DNA of 64,000 nt from contig JAPYMA010000311.1 in the NCBI GenBank assembly GCA_035041965.1, forward strand, positions 62,001 to 126,000, written 5' to 3'. The stretch's first letter is position 1, and every line of letters begins with the position of its first letter. The notes under the pieces were generated by a model. It made no database searches. It was not told the DNA's origin and worked only from the letters and a program-made list of their open reading frames with translations. A program made the position numbers and the translations under genes. The stretch comes from Anisakis pegreffii. Its lineage: Eukaryota > Nematoda > Chromadorea > Rhabditida > Anisakidae. This document shows positions 34,427 to 59,981 of the stretch, piece by piece.

Positions 34427-34905
34427 GCTGTTCTTCTGTTGTCGTGTCGTGATTATGGACGAAGCTCATTCATTTATACCATTGAAGCCATCATATACAA
34501 CAATCATCACAAACAATTACGTGCAAACTTCAATTAACCAATGTTGCCGCTTGATAACTGAATCTATTACAGTGCGATCGATTGCTGTATCCAATTGTTT
34601 TGTCACGCAAATGTTGTTAATTGTTTCGCTTTTGTATGCACACATTCAACGCCTAATATCGCATTCATCTCCGTTCTTCTAAAACACAAATATAAATTAT
34701 TGCTAACACACTCCTCACTGCTTGAAATCCATCATTGCTTATTCTTTGATTCGACCGGCATCGAAATGCAACAAAAACGAAATGTTTTTGCTGTTAGGAA
34801 TTCATAGATCGAGATGAATAAATAGATCGAGATGAATGAATGAATGTGCTGTGTAGTTGTTGTATGTGATTTGCCAAATAATTTCCACCGACTCTTGCCC
34901 TTTAA

Positions 34906-34940
34906 CCATCCCATCCTATCCCATCCCATCCCATCCATTA
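34906..34940. repeat. CCCAT pentanucleotide repeat
   Basis: About six CCATC/CCTATC units in the actin 4 3' flank. The actin 3 copy has fewer units. Confidence 0.65.
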
Positions 34941-36424
34941 CCGTTACCATCATCTGATGTTTCATCCTTTCTATTCAATTGGCTGTTTGAAGAAATAAAA
35001 GATATTCACAATTTTGTTATTGACACTGAGGTAAAACGGCATGTTTTGGATATATTGTTCGAAATTTACTGAATGATTTAAAGCGAAATTCAACAAATGG
35101 TCACTTCGCATCCAAACAGCAATGCTCGAAATGGCACTGAGTTCCTCATAGAGCGTTTTATAATGCAACATATCGACTGTTCACTGAAAATGATCAGACG
35201 TTCAATGGAATCGTAAGAGACAAGGAAGTGTGGATTCATGAAGTTTGAAGAATGCCAAATTATATCTTACAATTAGTTACTTCTCATCATCTTTCCGGAT
35301 GAGAATTCTCTATTATGTATATTTCTCCAAGCTGTTGAATTTGCCTAGTGATCTAAAGTGATCAATCAATTTTGCTCTATAACAGATCATCGACAGATTG
35401 TGATTATAGAATTGAAGAGTTCAAATTCAAATCAACTGTGTGCGCCGATTAATGGTGTTCTTATTCCAGTCAAACTGCTCGATTCCTATTCTATTCTACT
35501 GCGAGGAACAGAACAGAACATGATTCCAAAAAAGCACGCTAAAAACAGAAGGGAACAGAACAACTGAATGAGGGAATGAACAGAACAGAACAGTGTGACA
35601 GAATTGTAGAGCAGAAACATCACTAGCTCGGATCTTATCAGCAACACATTAAGTATTTCATTTCAACACGAGCAACAGATTTTTCAGATCCTAAACCGAA
35701 GATCTGAAAATTTGTCGTATTTCAGACCGTCGTATTCATCGCACTGTCTAGATTCTGAAACATTTACGTTTTGTTGATTTGATTCTTTCGTCATTCAGCC
35801 CTGGATGGATAGTGATAGCTTAACTTGATGATGATTTTCGATTGCTCAATTATACGTTTAGACTATGAAGCTGATATTTCGATGTTCAGACTACTCATTT
35901 TCTTCGATTCTTCAAGATATAGCATGAATTTCTCTTACTGCCGTGTTTAAAATCCTCGCTGGTTTCAACAATCTATTGTGTTTGCTGCTTAACAGTTCTC
36001 CGTTTCAGAAATGTACCCATTTGTATGCTTGCATTTGCACTTCCTCATCATGACGACAGTGAATGAAAGTGCGATCTTTAGTTACAAGCCGTCCACATTT
36101 CGATCTTATCGAAAAAGCTGTGATTCTTTGGCATTATTACTTTATGTTCTGAAGGATGCATGCCTTTTAGCTAAACACATCTAATCCATGGAGATAAAGC
36201 CTATCACAGAACTGTAATCATAATTTCATGTAATGGCATCTTATCGGTTGATTTTGATCGCGTGTAGAACAACGAATTGATCTTGGTGAAGAACTGGGAT
36301 TTTCCAATTCTAAAAACCGTTCGAATCAAAATAATCCCACTTATTGAGAAGCGACTCGAATAAATAGTGAAGTCATTTGTCCGATAACGTGATTTGATTA
36401 ACTGCAAGGAATTCAACTAAAAAA

Positions 36425-36660
36425 ACTGGATTCAAGCAAAAAACAAAACAACTCTTCAAACCATTACATTAACAAAAATGAATTCTTCCAGACGACGTGC
36501 TGAAAGCAGTTCATAATGTGCCATAGACACTCTGAAAAACTCGCGAATTCTTGAGAAATTACTTCGAGATTTTCACCGTCTCTCGTTTCTCGGAAGGTGA
36601 TCAAGCACTCACGATGATCCTTTCATCATAACACACCCACGGTATGGCGAGAATATCTTC
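36425..36660. promoter_or_regulatory. Near-invariant non-coding block, copy 2
   Basis: Counterpart of 31921..32155, almost identical over its length; similarity drops sharply after the shared word GAGAATATCTTC. It is followed by CTATATAAG at 36906. The next gene, actin 5, starts 2.5 kb away, so this copy could drive actin 5 through a long outron or may be idle. Confidence 0.42.
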
Positions 36661-36905
36661 ACTGAGTGAATCTCAATCGTCACATTTTTTCTCCTGAGAA
36701 CCATTTCAACTCATTAATCATCTCGCGTGACGAATGTATTCGTTGAATTGCTTCAACAGGAATCTTTACAGATTCTTAGAATCTTGAATGGTGTAGTGAT
36801 TTAGCGTTGGTAGGTTGTTATAGCATCTTTTGTTGAATTGGTGATTTTATTTTGTAATTTTTGATTCACGAAAAATGTGAAGATGTAAAGTGTAAACTCA
36901 TTGAA

Positions 36906-36914
36906 CTATATAAG
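36906..36914 (+). promoter_or_regulatory. TATA-like box (CTATATAAG)
   Basis: Second copy of the conserved box. After it the sequence (GGCAGTTATTCGTTTG...) no longer matches copy 1, so this marks the duplication boundary. Confidence 0.38.
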
Positions 36915-36915
36915 A

Positions 36916-40978
<4,063 letters not shown>

Positions 40979-43198
40979 GCAGTCAAACACCCAGAGAATC
41001 CTTGGATCGAGTGTCTGTCTTCAACTCATCAAATTTACACCATCGTTTATCTTCTTATAACATTATGCTCAAACCTGTCTCCACATATTAGTGTCTAGCA
41101 AATTCTTATCTGATTTTCGCACTTTCTTTGAACTTCTCATCGATACGCAACAAATATGCTATGTACGTATGACGCGACTACGTGATAGTTTCATTCAGAT
41201 ACATTATCAGTGAATAGTTTAGTCATCGTTTAGTGCATCAGGAAATCTTATTCGTTTTCTTTGCTGCTAGAATCACTTTGCTACCGTTTTGCGTTATTGT
41301 ATGATTGTGACCATGTCAATTAATTTACTGTTATACCCGTTATTATCAGCTATTATCATCAGTACTATTGTTGGTTTCTTTATCACAACCATGATCATCG
41401 CTATGATCGTTGGTGTGTTTTGCTATGGCTGTCATTTGTATGTTCTCAATATAATCACATTAAGACTCACTCTCGAATGCAATTACCAGTAGTCGTGTTT
41501 GTTGCCTTACAAGATGCATTCACCATGTATGTGCCTTATCAACTGTACTAAATCAACGACAACAATTAAGTTCTTTTGCATTGTTTATTTATTTATAAAT
41601 GAAGAAGCATTACACTCATAGCATCAACATTGTCTTAACAACAAATCATCAATGCTGAACATTATGAATGAATAACAATCAGAATAACAGGAACAATCAG
41701 AGAAGAGCTTACAATACATTCAGATCGAAACTGATCAAATATTATGCGTTCAACGAATTGAATGAATAGAAAGCAAACAATTTTTGAAATCAACACAAGA
41801 GAGCAATGAATGTTTAAGACAATGTATCATCCAATGAACTGCACCCACTGCATCAAACTTCATTCTTCTCTAGCAAATGCATGTAAACGCTAAGGCTGGC
41901 AACTTCCTGATGGAATTTAGACGATACACTTTTAGTTTTTAGTCATTTAGGAATTCTGGCAATTCCCTTTCCTTTGTGCATTCATAGATAGACGGCCAGC
42001 TTTATAGTCTCATAATGCAAAGATGCGGGTAAATCACAACAAGGAAAATGCTTATCAATTGATCAGCGCATTGGAACAACATTCATTAGAAGGTCATTTA
42101 AGTCACTTTCGTTACCCAACTGAATCAATCAATCACTTGGAATCTCTACAGACAAACATAACTGATCGACCATTTTCAACACATCAAATGCAAACACTTA
42201 ATCTCCTCTACTGCGCTTCTCGCTTCTTCACTAACAAAAGAACGTCACATTTCCAATTGTAATACAACTTCTATGCACACTCAAAATCTGGAAATTTTTT
42301 GCAATGATTTGAACGGTAATAAGCTGTTTTCTGGGATAAGTTCAACTCAAGTCAAAAGTCAAAAATGGTCTATCAAACAAAAAACACTTCGAATCGGAAA
42401 GAATCGCTACAAAATTCAACCATCGAAAACAAAAGCAAGAGAATATAACAATGCAGATCATCATTTCATATACGATACTAATCATTCAAATCACGATCAA
42501 TACAGATAGAAATGCAATGGAAACAATAACAAATTATGCAAAAATGCAAACGAATACTGATTGTGAGTATAATCATGGTGATACGATTACGATTATGCGT
42601 GATGTGCTCAAAAATGGTATATATGAAAACCTATATAACAACTGGATTAACATGGATTCCACAGGATCGAATCAAAAAGATCAAACGAATACAATGAAAC
42701 AACACGATATTATGCGAATAAAACGTTATATTATGCAATGGTCACACCATAATATTATGTAGAATGAAAACAAAACAACTTAACATAATTCAATCATTAG
42801 CAAAACTTTGATGCATCTCAGTTTTCACCTTAATTATTTTCCTATGAACTTTCACAGTTTCATATCAATCTGTCCTAATTTACTTGAAACATTTTTCAAA
42901 AACCCTTCAAGAAACTGATTTTCCTTATGATTCTCTAAAATTCAATTTCTACAAAACACTACGTTCTGAAAACGTCATATTTCACTGCTAACAAAATCTA
43001 TTCCACCTCCGAATCAAACTCAAAATATCATTCAAAACCTGAAAAAATTTCAGACATCATTACTTAAATGATGCGAACTTGAGACTCACCAACAAATTCT
43101 TTTCATTTGAAGTGAAGCACGTCAAAATGGAATGCAAAAACCCAGTAAACTCTTTCGATAAAAATCGTTTTTATCTGATTTTTTGCTATGGCAATGAT
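40979..43198. other. Region between actin 5 and the ABC transporter
   Basis: It contains the actin 5 3' UTR and, from the other side, the 3' UTR of the minus-strand transporter, in convergent orientation. Plus-strand ORFs at 42023-42762 (up to 103 codons) are Asn/Thr/Met-rich and reflect A-rich DNA, not genes. Confidence 0.45.
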
Positions 43199-52508
<9,310 letters not shown>

Positions 52509-54383
52509 TTGAAAGAATAAATTACCTGAAATACAAAACACTAATACACGTTCTGTATATACATATAGTCGTTTGAAAGTTGACGAAATTCCACTTCTTT
52601 CTCGAATTTATTTCTAGTAAAATTTCTAAATTGGAAACTTTGCCTTATAAATTGATATTCTAGGAATTTTTGAACCTATCAAAACAATCAGATTTAGAGA
52701 AGTGTTGCGTACTGATGATTACTCTCTGTTGTATGATCATATGCAATTCTTTGACGCGCACACAATCCCGCGCTCATAAGCGATTTCTACACTATTTTGG
52801 AATGTTTTTCGCCAATTCCTCGGGGAATCTTCGCACAGACTCTGCCCGCAGCATGGGAAAGACAATTGCCTAAGCCTATGGGAGGACAATACACAAGAAA
52901 ATACGGAATCTCGGTAATCTTGCTTGAAAAATCGAGAAAATTTGAGAAAATCTCAAAATATGCTGTTCGCAACTTGATGAATACAAGCGACATAGAACGC
53001 TTGTGAGCGCTAACATAAGAGGAAGTGAGTGTATGCGATGCTATGATTCGTTACGCAACGATGCACTCATAATGCACTGGTGATTAGGATGCGTTCTAAA
53101 GATATGTCATATGCACTTTTGTCTTGATTGACGAGTAGTTTATTCAATGATTCAGTCATGTGTTATTTCTATGGGTCTGCGATAGTTTACCCAGAGAAAG
53201 TCTAATCGTAAGATAGGGCGTACCTCATCTTTGAGTAGTGTAGTGCTTTGTCATTGAAATGAAGTAAAACTGAAGATTCCAGGCAAATTTTCTGTTTGAT
53301 AATTGAATTAATAATGACCAATAAATACTTAGGCATTGTTCACTCTTACAATCAGCACACTCCTAACTGATTTCTAATTTGCTTTACTGAATTTTTGGGC
53401 AATTTCAACTGATGAATCTTTACTTCCTGGAACTTCTTACATCATCTTTCACGTCCATCGGAGTTAGACTTGTCCTAGGTGTAGCTGTCGGTCAGATAGG
53501 GGATTAGACTTGGTTTTGGTGTTTTCTTTACTCGGGTTTCTTCTCTGAGAAATAATAGCAATAGTTAAAAACACAAAATAGGTTAGAACCAGGTGACCTA
53601 CACCTCCAATTCTTATAAGTGTCATGACACATGATTATATTCATGCTGTGGAAATGATCAGTAATCTAGAAAAGTTCACGACATGTTGCCTGATGGAAAT
53701 TTTGATTCATTCAAAAACACATCTTCATACGTAAATCATACTTTGCTCTCAGTGAGCCGTATCAATTCTGACTATGGATAACAGTATGTTCGAACGTTAT
53801 TTTCCTCAATTCTACTGGAATACCGGACGATTTTAGTACCGACTTTGTAGATCTTAACTGTGAGTTTGAGAAATACATATTTATGTCTCATCAGAGTGAA
53901 AGAAAGTGAAATTTGGTTCGTTTTGAATAACACAGAAAAGACGATAGGAATAGAGACTGGGATTCTTCTCAATAAATTTTATTCAATAACTGATTGTGAA
54001 TACAATGGAAAATTGGCATGAACAGATAACAACCAATAACATTTCGTACTGCACTGAGGTTAGGAAAACACAAAAAAATACATTCTCAAAAATGGAACAA
54101 AAGCTTGAAGAAATAAGAACAATTATCGGTCAGGAATATACAACTTATATATGATAACGATTCCATAAGTCCAAGAGAACAAATAACATCGAAAATAATA
54201 CTCAATCAACATTACAATCAAAAAGAAGTGAATATTAATAATGTTCCATCGTAATGACATGATTTTTTCAAAGAGCAATCAAAAACAACATTATTATAAA
54301 GGTATCGTGCCGTTTTGAACCAGCTTGTGTCATACGATTGGTAATAAATGAATTCACTGTCTCGGAGATCTGGAATCACAGAA
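52509..54383. other. Region between the ABC transporter and RPB6
   Basis: A spacer of 1.9 kb, too long for a typical two-gene nematode operon gap. It holds the transporter's 5' flank (CAG acceptor ending at 52526) and the RPB6 3' UTR, with AATAAA on the minus strand near 53980. Short ORFs around 52670-53006 overlap on both strands and are not credible genes. Confidence 0.45.
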
Positions 54384-55225
<842 letters not shown>

Positions 55226-56982
55226 TTTTCAGCACCAAAACCTGACCAAAACTGATACCATTTCAAAAAAAGCAGAATATCAAAACGGATAAAATTCAAT
55301 GCGATCATTCATAACTTGATAAATTTACATTGACATCTGCTAACGTGAACACTGAAAGCGTTTAGAACAATGTAGATCACATGAGACTGATTGGTAACAA
55401 ATAGAAAACGAAGAAAATCAAATGGAAAATTCGGAAAACACCCTCCTCCCCACTCAAGAAATTTATTTCGTTCATCCATATCAACTGAGAATCACTCGCA
55501 CGGTGCGTACGCACTTCGCCAAATGCGCGTGTCGGCGGAAGGAGGGCGGAGTCCTTGGCGAGCAATTGAGATGAAAAAAGTACCGGAATAGAAATTTGAT
55601 CGGTCAATGCCAAGTAATCCATTTAAAAGAGAATATGATGCTGATCGAATATGAAACTGATCCCGCTCTCCCTATCAAAATTGCAAAAAAATCGCTCGCT
55701 GCATTCTTTTTTATCGCGGTCATGTTAGAAATTTACAATTTAGAATATAATTTATTGAAAGCCATTGTTATTTATTTATTTATTTATTTATTTAATCAGC
55801 AAATCAAACAACTCATAACGAGTTTATGTCTCTCTGTTATTACCAATATCACTAATATCACATTCTTCCTTCCTTGGCATTCTTCTTTCCGCGCAGCTAA
55901 CAATAATAGCGTTTGGAATCATCTGTCTTCATGAAATCCGAACTTGAATTATTGATTTGGCAAGTTCATGATCTGAAAGCCATTGACGATTATTTAATGA
56001 CGATTACTGATTTGCCTCGTAATATGGTGATTTAATCACACCGTTGGAATGAACAGATTCTCTAGATTCAGAAAAGTATATATATATTGTCGAGCGATTT
56101 TGCTTCCCCTCAGAGAAACATCCGGTTTCGTGACGGTATATAATTCACTCGGCGGTGCTTAATTCATTACGCTGTATCTCCTCTGATTAATATGTAGCTT
56201 TATGTTATTCCTTCGTTCACTCATTCATCAAATGTCTAATGAGATTAAATTTCCTGTTGAACTTCGTACACTGTGTTATCATGCTAAGATACATACCATC
56301 TTGTAGCCGAGTTTGAATGCTTTAGGAAAACACAATGAAGTTCGATTGCAAATGTTAAGTTACGAATGTTATGTCCCTTGGCATGATCAACAGTAATGTT
56401 CAATAGTCACGGTTGGTATACATATCGGTTTAGTTTAAATCACATTAGAGAATAGCTCCTGCACTCAGCCAGGATGGATTACAGAATGTTATTCGCTTGT
56501 GACGGCTGCGAAGTAACGAACACCTTATTCACTGACCATTTCATGGAATAACTGCAGTTTTGCAAACATTTTACTCATTCTCACCATCATATACTCAGAG
56601 TTCTCATGAAACAATGAAATCACCACCAAGATATAGTTCAAACACATTTAAATTACTGTCATCAATTGGAACCTGTCACAACAAACATTTCACTTATTAA
56701 CGAGTGTTTACTGCATTAAAATCCTTTTTGGATTATATGTAATCGTGAGAAAACCACCGATGGTACTTCAGAAATACTTTAATCAAGGTCATTTTGAACG
56801 AAACAAATGGAATACAAAAAGATCTCGTCTGCAGGTCATGATAAGCTGAGTGCTCCAAGTGGTGAGCACAAAATTTTCAAAAGTCCACCAAAAACATTAA
56901 ACAGGAGTCACTGAGATCAACACTTGAATGGAACGATGAATTAGAGCATCGAATTTGTCAAATATCTCGTTGATGATGCTTG
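55226..56982. other. RPB6 upstream region and spacer
   Basis: The RPB6 promoter should lie in the first few hundred bases. A less AT-rich patch is seen at 55490-55560. There is a (TTAT)n microsatellite at 55767. A 112-codon ORF at 55596 runs through that microsatellite and is not supported. Confidence 0.4.
55767..55794. repeat. (TTAT)n microsatellite
   Basis: Seven tandem TTAT units. Confidence 0.85.
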
Positions 56983-57136
56983 TTACTTCTTAAACAAGCC
57001 CAAAAACTTATTCGTCGGTATGTCATTGTAGTAGAGTTGCTTCGGTGATGCGAACATCAGTCGTTTTTCAGATTTTGGAAAGAAGAAACTCGACTGCAAA
57101 TAATCAGACAATGCGACCATATCCGTTGGCGGAAAT
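56983..57136 (-). CDS. Candidate 3'-terminal exon of an unrecognised gene
   Basis: After an AATTTCAG acceptor, the minus strand stays open for 50 codons to a TAA: FPPTDMVALSDYLQSS... MFASPKQLYYNDIPTNKF...LFKK. Composition and codon use look genic, and the plus strand is closed here. Upstream, minus-strand segments around 57.2-57.6 kb (for example MNVCIEHYPLLE at about 57535) are exon-like. I could not find a splice chain that keeps the frame, so the gene may be incomplete, decayed or misread. No family is recognised. Confidence 0.3.
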
Positions 57137-57722
57137 CTGAAATTACCAAATGATTACCGAAATTACCATATGATCTGGTATTTTACTGCAGAACTACCAG
57201 TGGTTCATTCAGTAACATCGATAACTTTAGCGAATGCATTAATCGAAGTTTTCATCTAACAGAAGATTAACAAGCAAATAAAAATTGCCGATGCATTCGA
57301 CATTTGCCGCACGCAGTTTCCAGCTAGATTCCTTAACAACAAATTATCGGTTAATTGCAGAATGCTCAACAATTAAAACTGAACAAACCCGAGTGATGAG
57401 ACGATGAACCAAACCGATAAAACAATCAAATACATTGACTTGATTCTAAGCATCATTGTTTACTCGAGAGTGAGCGCTTCCTCTGAAACGATATTCATTC
57501 ACAGCCACCTCAAGCAGCGGATAGTGTTCGATACAAACGTTCATTTCGGCACATTAGCGTGGCGTAGAAAATTCTGACTTTGGTGGAGACATAAAAACAA
57601 TTTATCATTTATAACGTTATACACTCGAGACAGTAACATCCAGCAGTGTCAATTGAGCATTCTTGCAATCATATTTAAATGCACGTTTGACAAACATACG
57701 ATTGAAGCCCATCGTATATCAA

Positions 57723-57751
57723 GAAACCCATCATATATCATGATGGGTTTC
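57723..57751. repeat. Perfect 12-bp inverted repeat, 5-nt loop
   Basis: GAAACCCATCAT and ATGATGGGTTTC flank ATATC. CCCATCGTATATCAAG just upstream is a partial extra copy of the arm. Confidence 0.75.
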
Positions 57752-58392
57752 CGTGATGAATTCTGAATTTTCTCGGAATCGGAATCTCTATTCACTTCTG
57801 AAATGCTCAAAAAAAATTCATATTGTCTGAAAAGCGCCATATTCAGTGAATTAAACGATCTCCATCGATATATTAAATGATTTATTCAACTTTCGCGATA
57901 CACTTTTTCCTCAAACGATTGATGAATTGAATGATTCATTTCAATGTCCTTCTGGCGTAAAGACAAACACATCGTATGTCACGAAAATATTCTTATCAAT
58001 CTGATATCACTAAATTACTTCTCTCAAATTCAAGTAAAACTCTGTGTCAGTCGTTGAGAACGTTTGTGCAATGCGCAAGTTTTACAGTGTTGAACTGAAC
58101 TCATCGTGGACAATCTCCAGTCCACAAGAATGGAACAATAAACTTTTTCAATCATCTCTACATGTTCATGCAGAATAATTGCGTGAGTGATTTGAAATGC
58201 TCTGCTGAAATCAAGGAATACTGATGAAGAATTGAAAATTCAACGAAAATCTTTTGGTTTCACTAGCGTGATCCATCATTTGATACAAATTCAGAAACTC
58301 TCAGTGATAGATTCATTTATAAGCTTTACATTTGTTCTGGTTCATATATATATAACTTATAAATGAAGTCTCTTGGTTGCTTGATGGTTCGT

Positions 58393-58462
58393 AGCAGAAG
58401 TCTCTTACTTGATGGAGCAGAAGTCTAGAGAATTCTGCTCCATCAAGTAAGAGACTTCTGCT
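58393..58462. repeat. Perfect 30-bp inverted repeat, 10-nt loop
   Basis: Arms 58393..58422 and 58433..58462 are exact reverse complements. A nested 12-bp inverted repeat (TTCATTTATAAG / CTTATAAATGAA) occurs just upstream at 58312 and 58356. Confidence 0.85.
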
Positions 58463-59920
58463 CTAGCAGTTGTTTGCTTGATTGAGAGAAAAAAGAATCC
58501 GAACGAACGCTTGACACGTTCAAGCAACAGATCAATCCCGAAAAGTGAGATTGGATTGGAGTGATCCGAATACATTCTTGAAAAGATTTCTTTTCAGCGG
58601 CTAACTGGAACTCGAAACACTCAGCAAATGTCACTGACATCTTAGAGCGTCAAATCGAGCATTAATAAGGAAATACTATGTGACACAACTGAGAACGAGT
58701 AAGGTGCACCTCATGAATAAATGAATACTTTTATATTATCAATGATGATGAGGCTGATGTTTGTCGGTCTGGCATGCACGGAATTGATGATTGAAATTAA
58801 AAATTAACACGTTCTTCAATCATTTTTGATTCGGATAATGTATAAGCAAGCTCGTAACCTCGTTGGCTTCAACAGAATTGAAAACCTTCAAATTGTTGCA
58901 TTGCAAGAGTGGATAGTGCTGATAGCAGTAACGCCAGCCTATCTCCTTCCTTATAATGCAATCGAACTCATTATGCATGCAGTTCGTTTAGAGAAGTAGC
59001 TAGCTGATTGAGAAATGCGACTGCGTTGAAATGAGCATGATTTATTCAGATTTAGTAAGATTTATGCAGATGAAATGAATCTTAATGTTGGGCGAAGATC
59101 ATTGAATCGGAAGAATATTTTTCGATCTTTTTCTTTGTGCCAAATCATGATGCAACAGATAAAAATGATTCATTTAATCGTATGAAATGAGGAATCATTT
59201 TCTTCCCAATTGCCTTGCAAACAAAAATGATTCGTTGAGCAATTCAATACAAAATTCCTTCACAATCCCCAATCATATCCCCAGATGCACAAACTAGTTC
59301 GGAACACCTGAAGCGCTTTTTACCGTTGATCAGTCGTTGTTGCTGTTGTTCGATCTATCTGAAATTGTTTCCTTTAACTTTTGCGGCAAAACCCGAAAAT
59401 GATACAATTTTGTTATCAAAGTAATCCAAGCAGTATGTCAGCCAGAAATATCTTATTTGTACAGCTGCACCTAGCGATTCTCAAATATATTGTTTTCATA
59501 TTGCTGATGCACTGACTGAACATCTGATTGAATCTGAACTAGCGATGTATGATGCAAACCTCTTGGGGATGATTTAAAGCGAAAAAAAATTTTTGAAAAA
59601 TATAAAATTCTGAAAATTACCTAGATTACCTGGATTGGCGAGGCTACCAAACGTTTGTAACGTTGCTGGCCACAATGATCGCGTTTCCGTGCACATTGTT
59701 TTAGCCTCAATTCACGCCCCCCGCTGACTAGGCGAGCAGACCAACCGAACAGAACCGAATAATTAATTAGTTGCCGTGAAGACTTTGCATAATTAATCGT
59801 AGCCAAATGTCAATCCAATAAATATTCATAACTCTAGCAAAATAAATATTCCGCCGTTCGCTCACAGTGATTAAAAAAACAGCCACCCGATGTCCGAGTA
59901 ATAATAATAATGATACAGAA

Positions 59921-59922
<2 letters not shown>

Positions 59923-59981
<59 letters not shown>
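59923..59981. repeat. (TTA)n microsatellite
   Basis: About 20 tandem TTA units, flanked by the 10-bp inverted repeat CAGAATTTTA / TAAAATTCTG (59916 and 59980). The flank AAAATTCTGAAAATTA also occurs at about 59607. Confidence 0.85.

Larger units (their letters stand above)
34427..36915. repeat. Duplicated flank, copy 2 (downstream of actin 4)
   Basis: Partner of 28480..32406. It is shorter through internal deletions. It keeps the 3' UTR, the 34971-35400 region, a short GAACAG-rich stretch (35500-35625), the near-invariant block and a terminal TATA-like box. A (CCCAT)n-like run at 34906-34940 is longer than its counterpart at about 29085-29115. Confidence 0.75.
57137..59921. other. Intergenic region with hairpins
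   Basis: No supported gene beyond the exon-like signals noted near 57.2-57.6 kb. It holds a small hairpin at 57723..57751 and a larger inverted repeat at 58393..58462. Confidence 0.4.

Noticed and set aside
42023..42762. Three consecutive plus-strand ORFs of 78-103 codons
   Set aside because: They are Asn/Thr/Met-rich products of A-rich DNA antisense to the likely 3' UTR of the ABC transporter.
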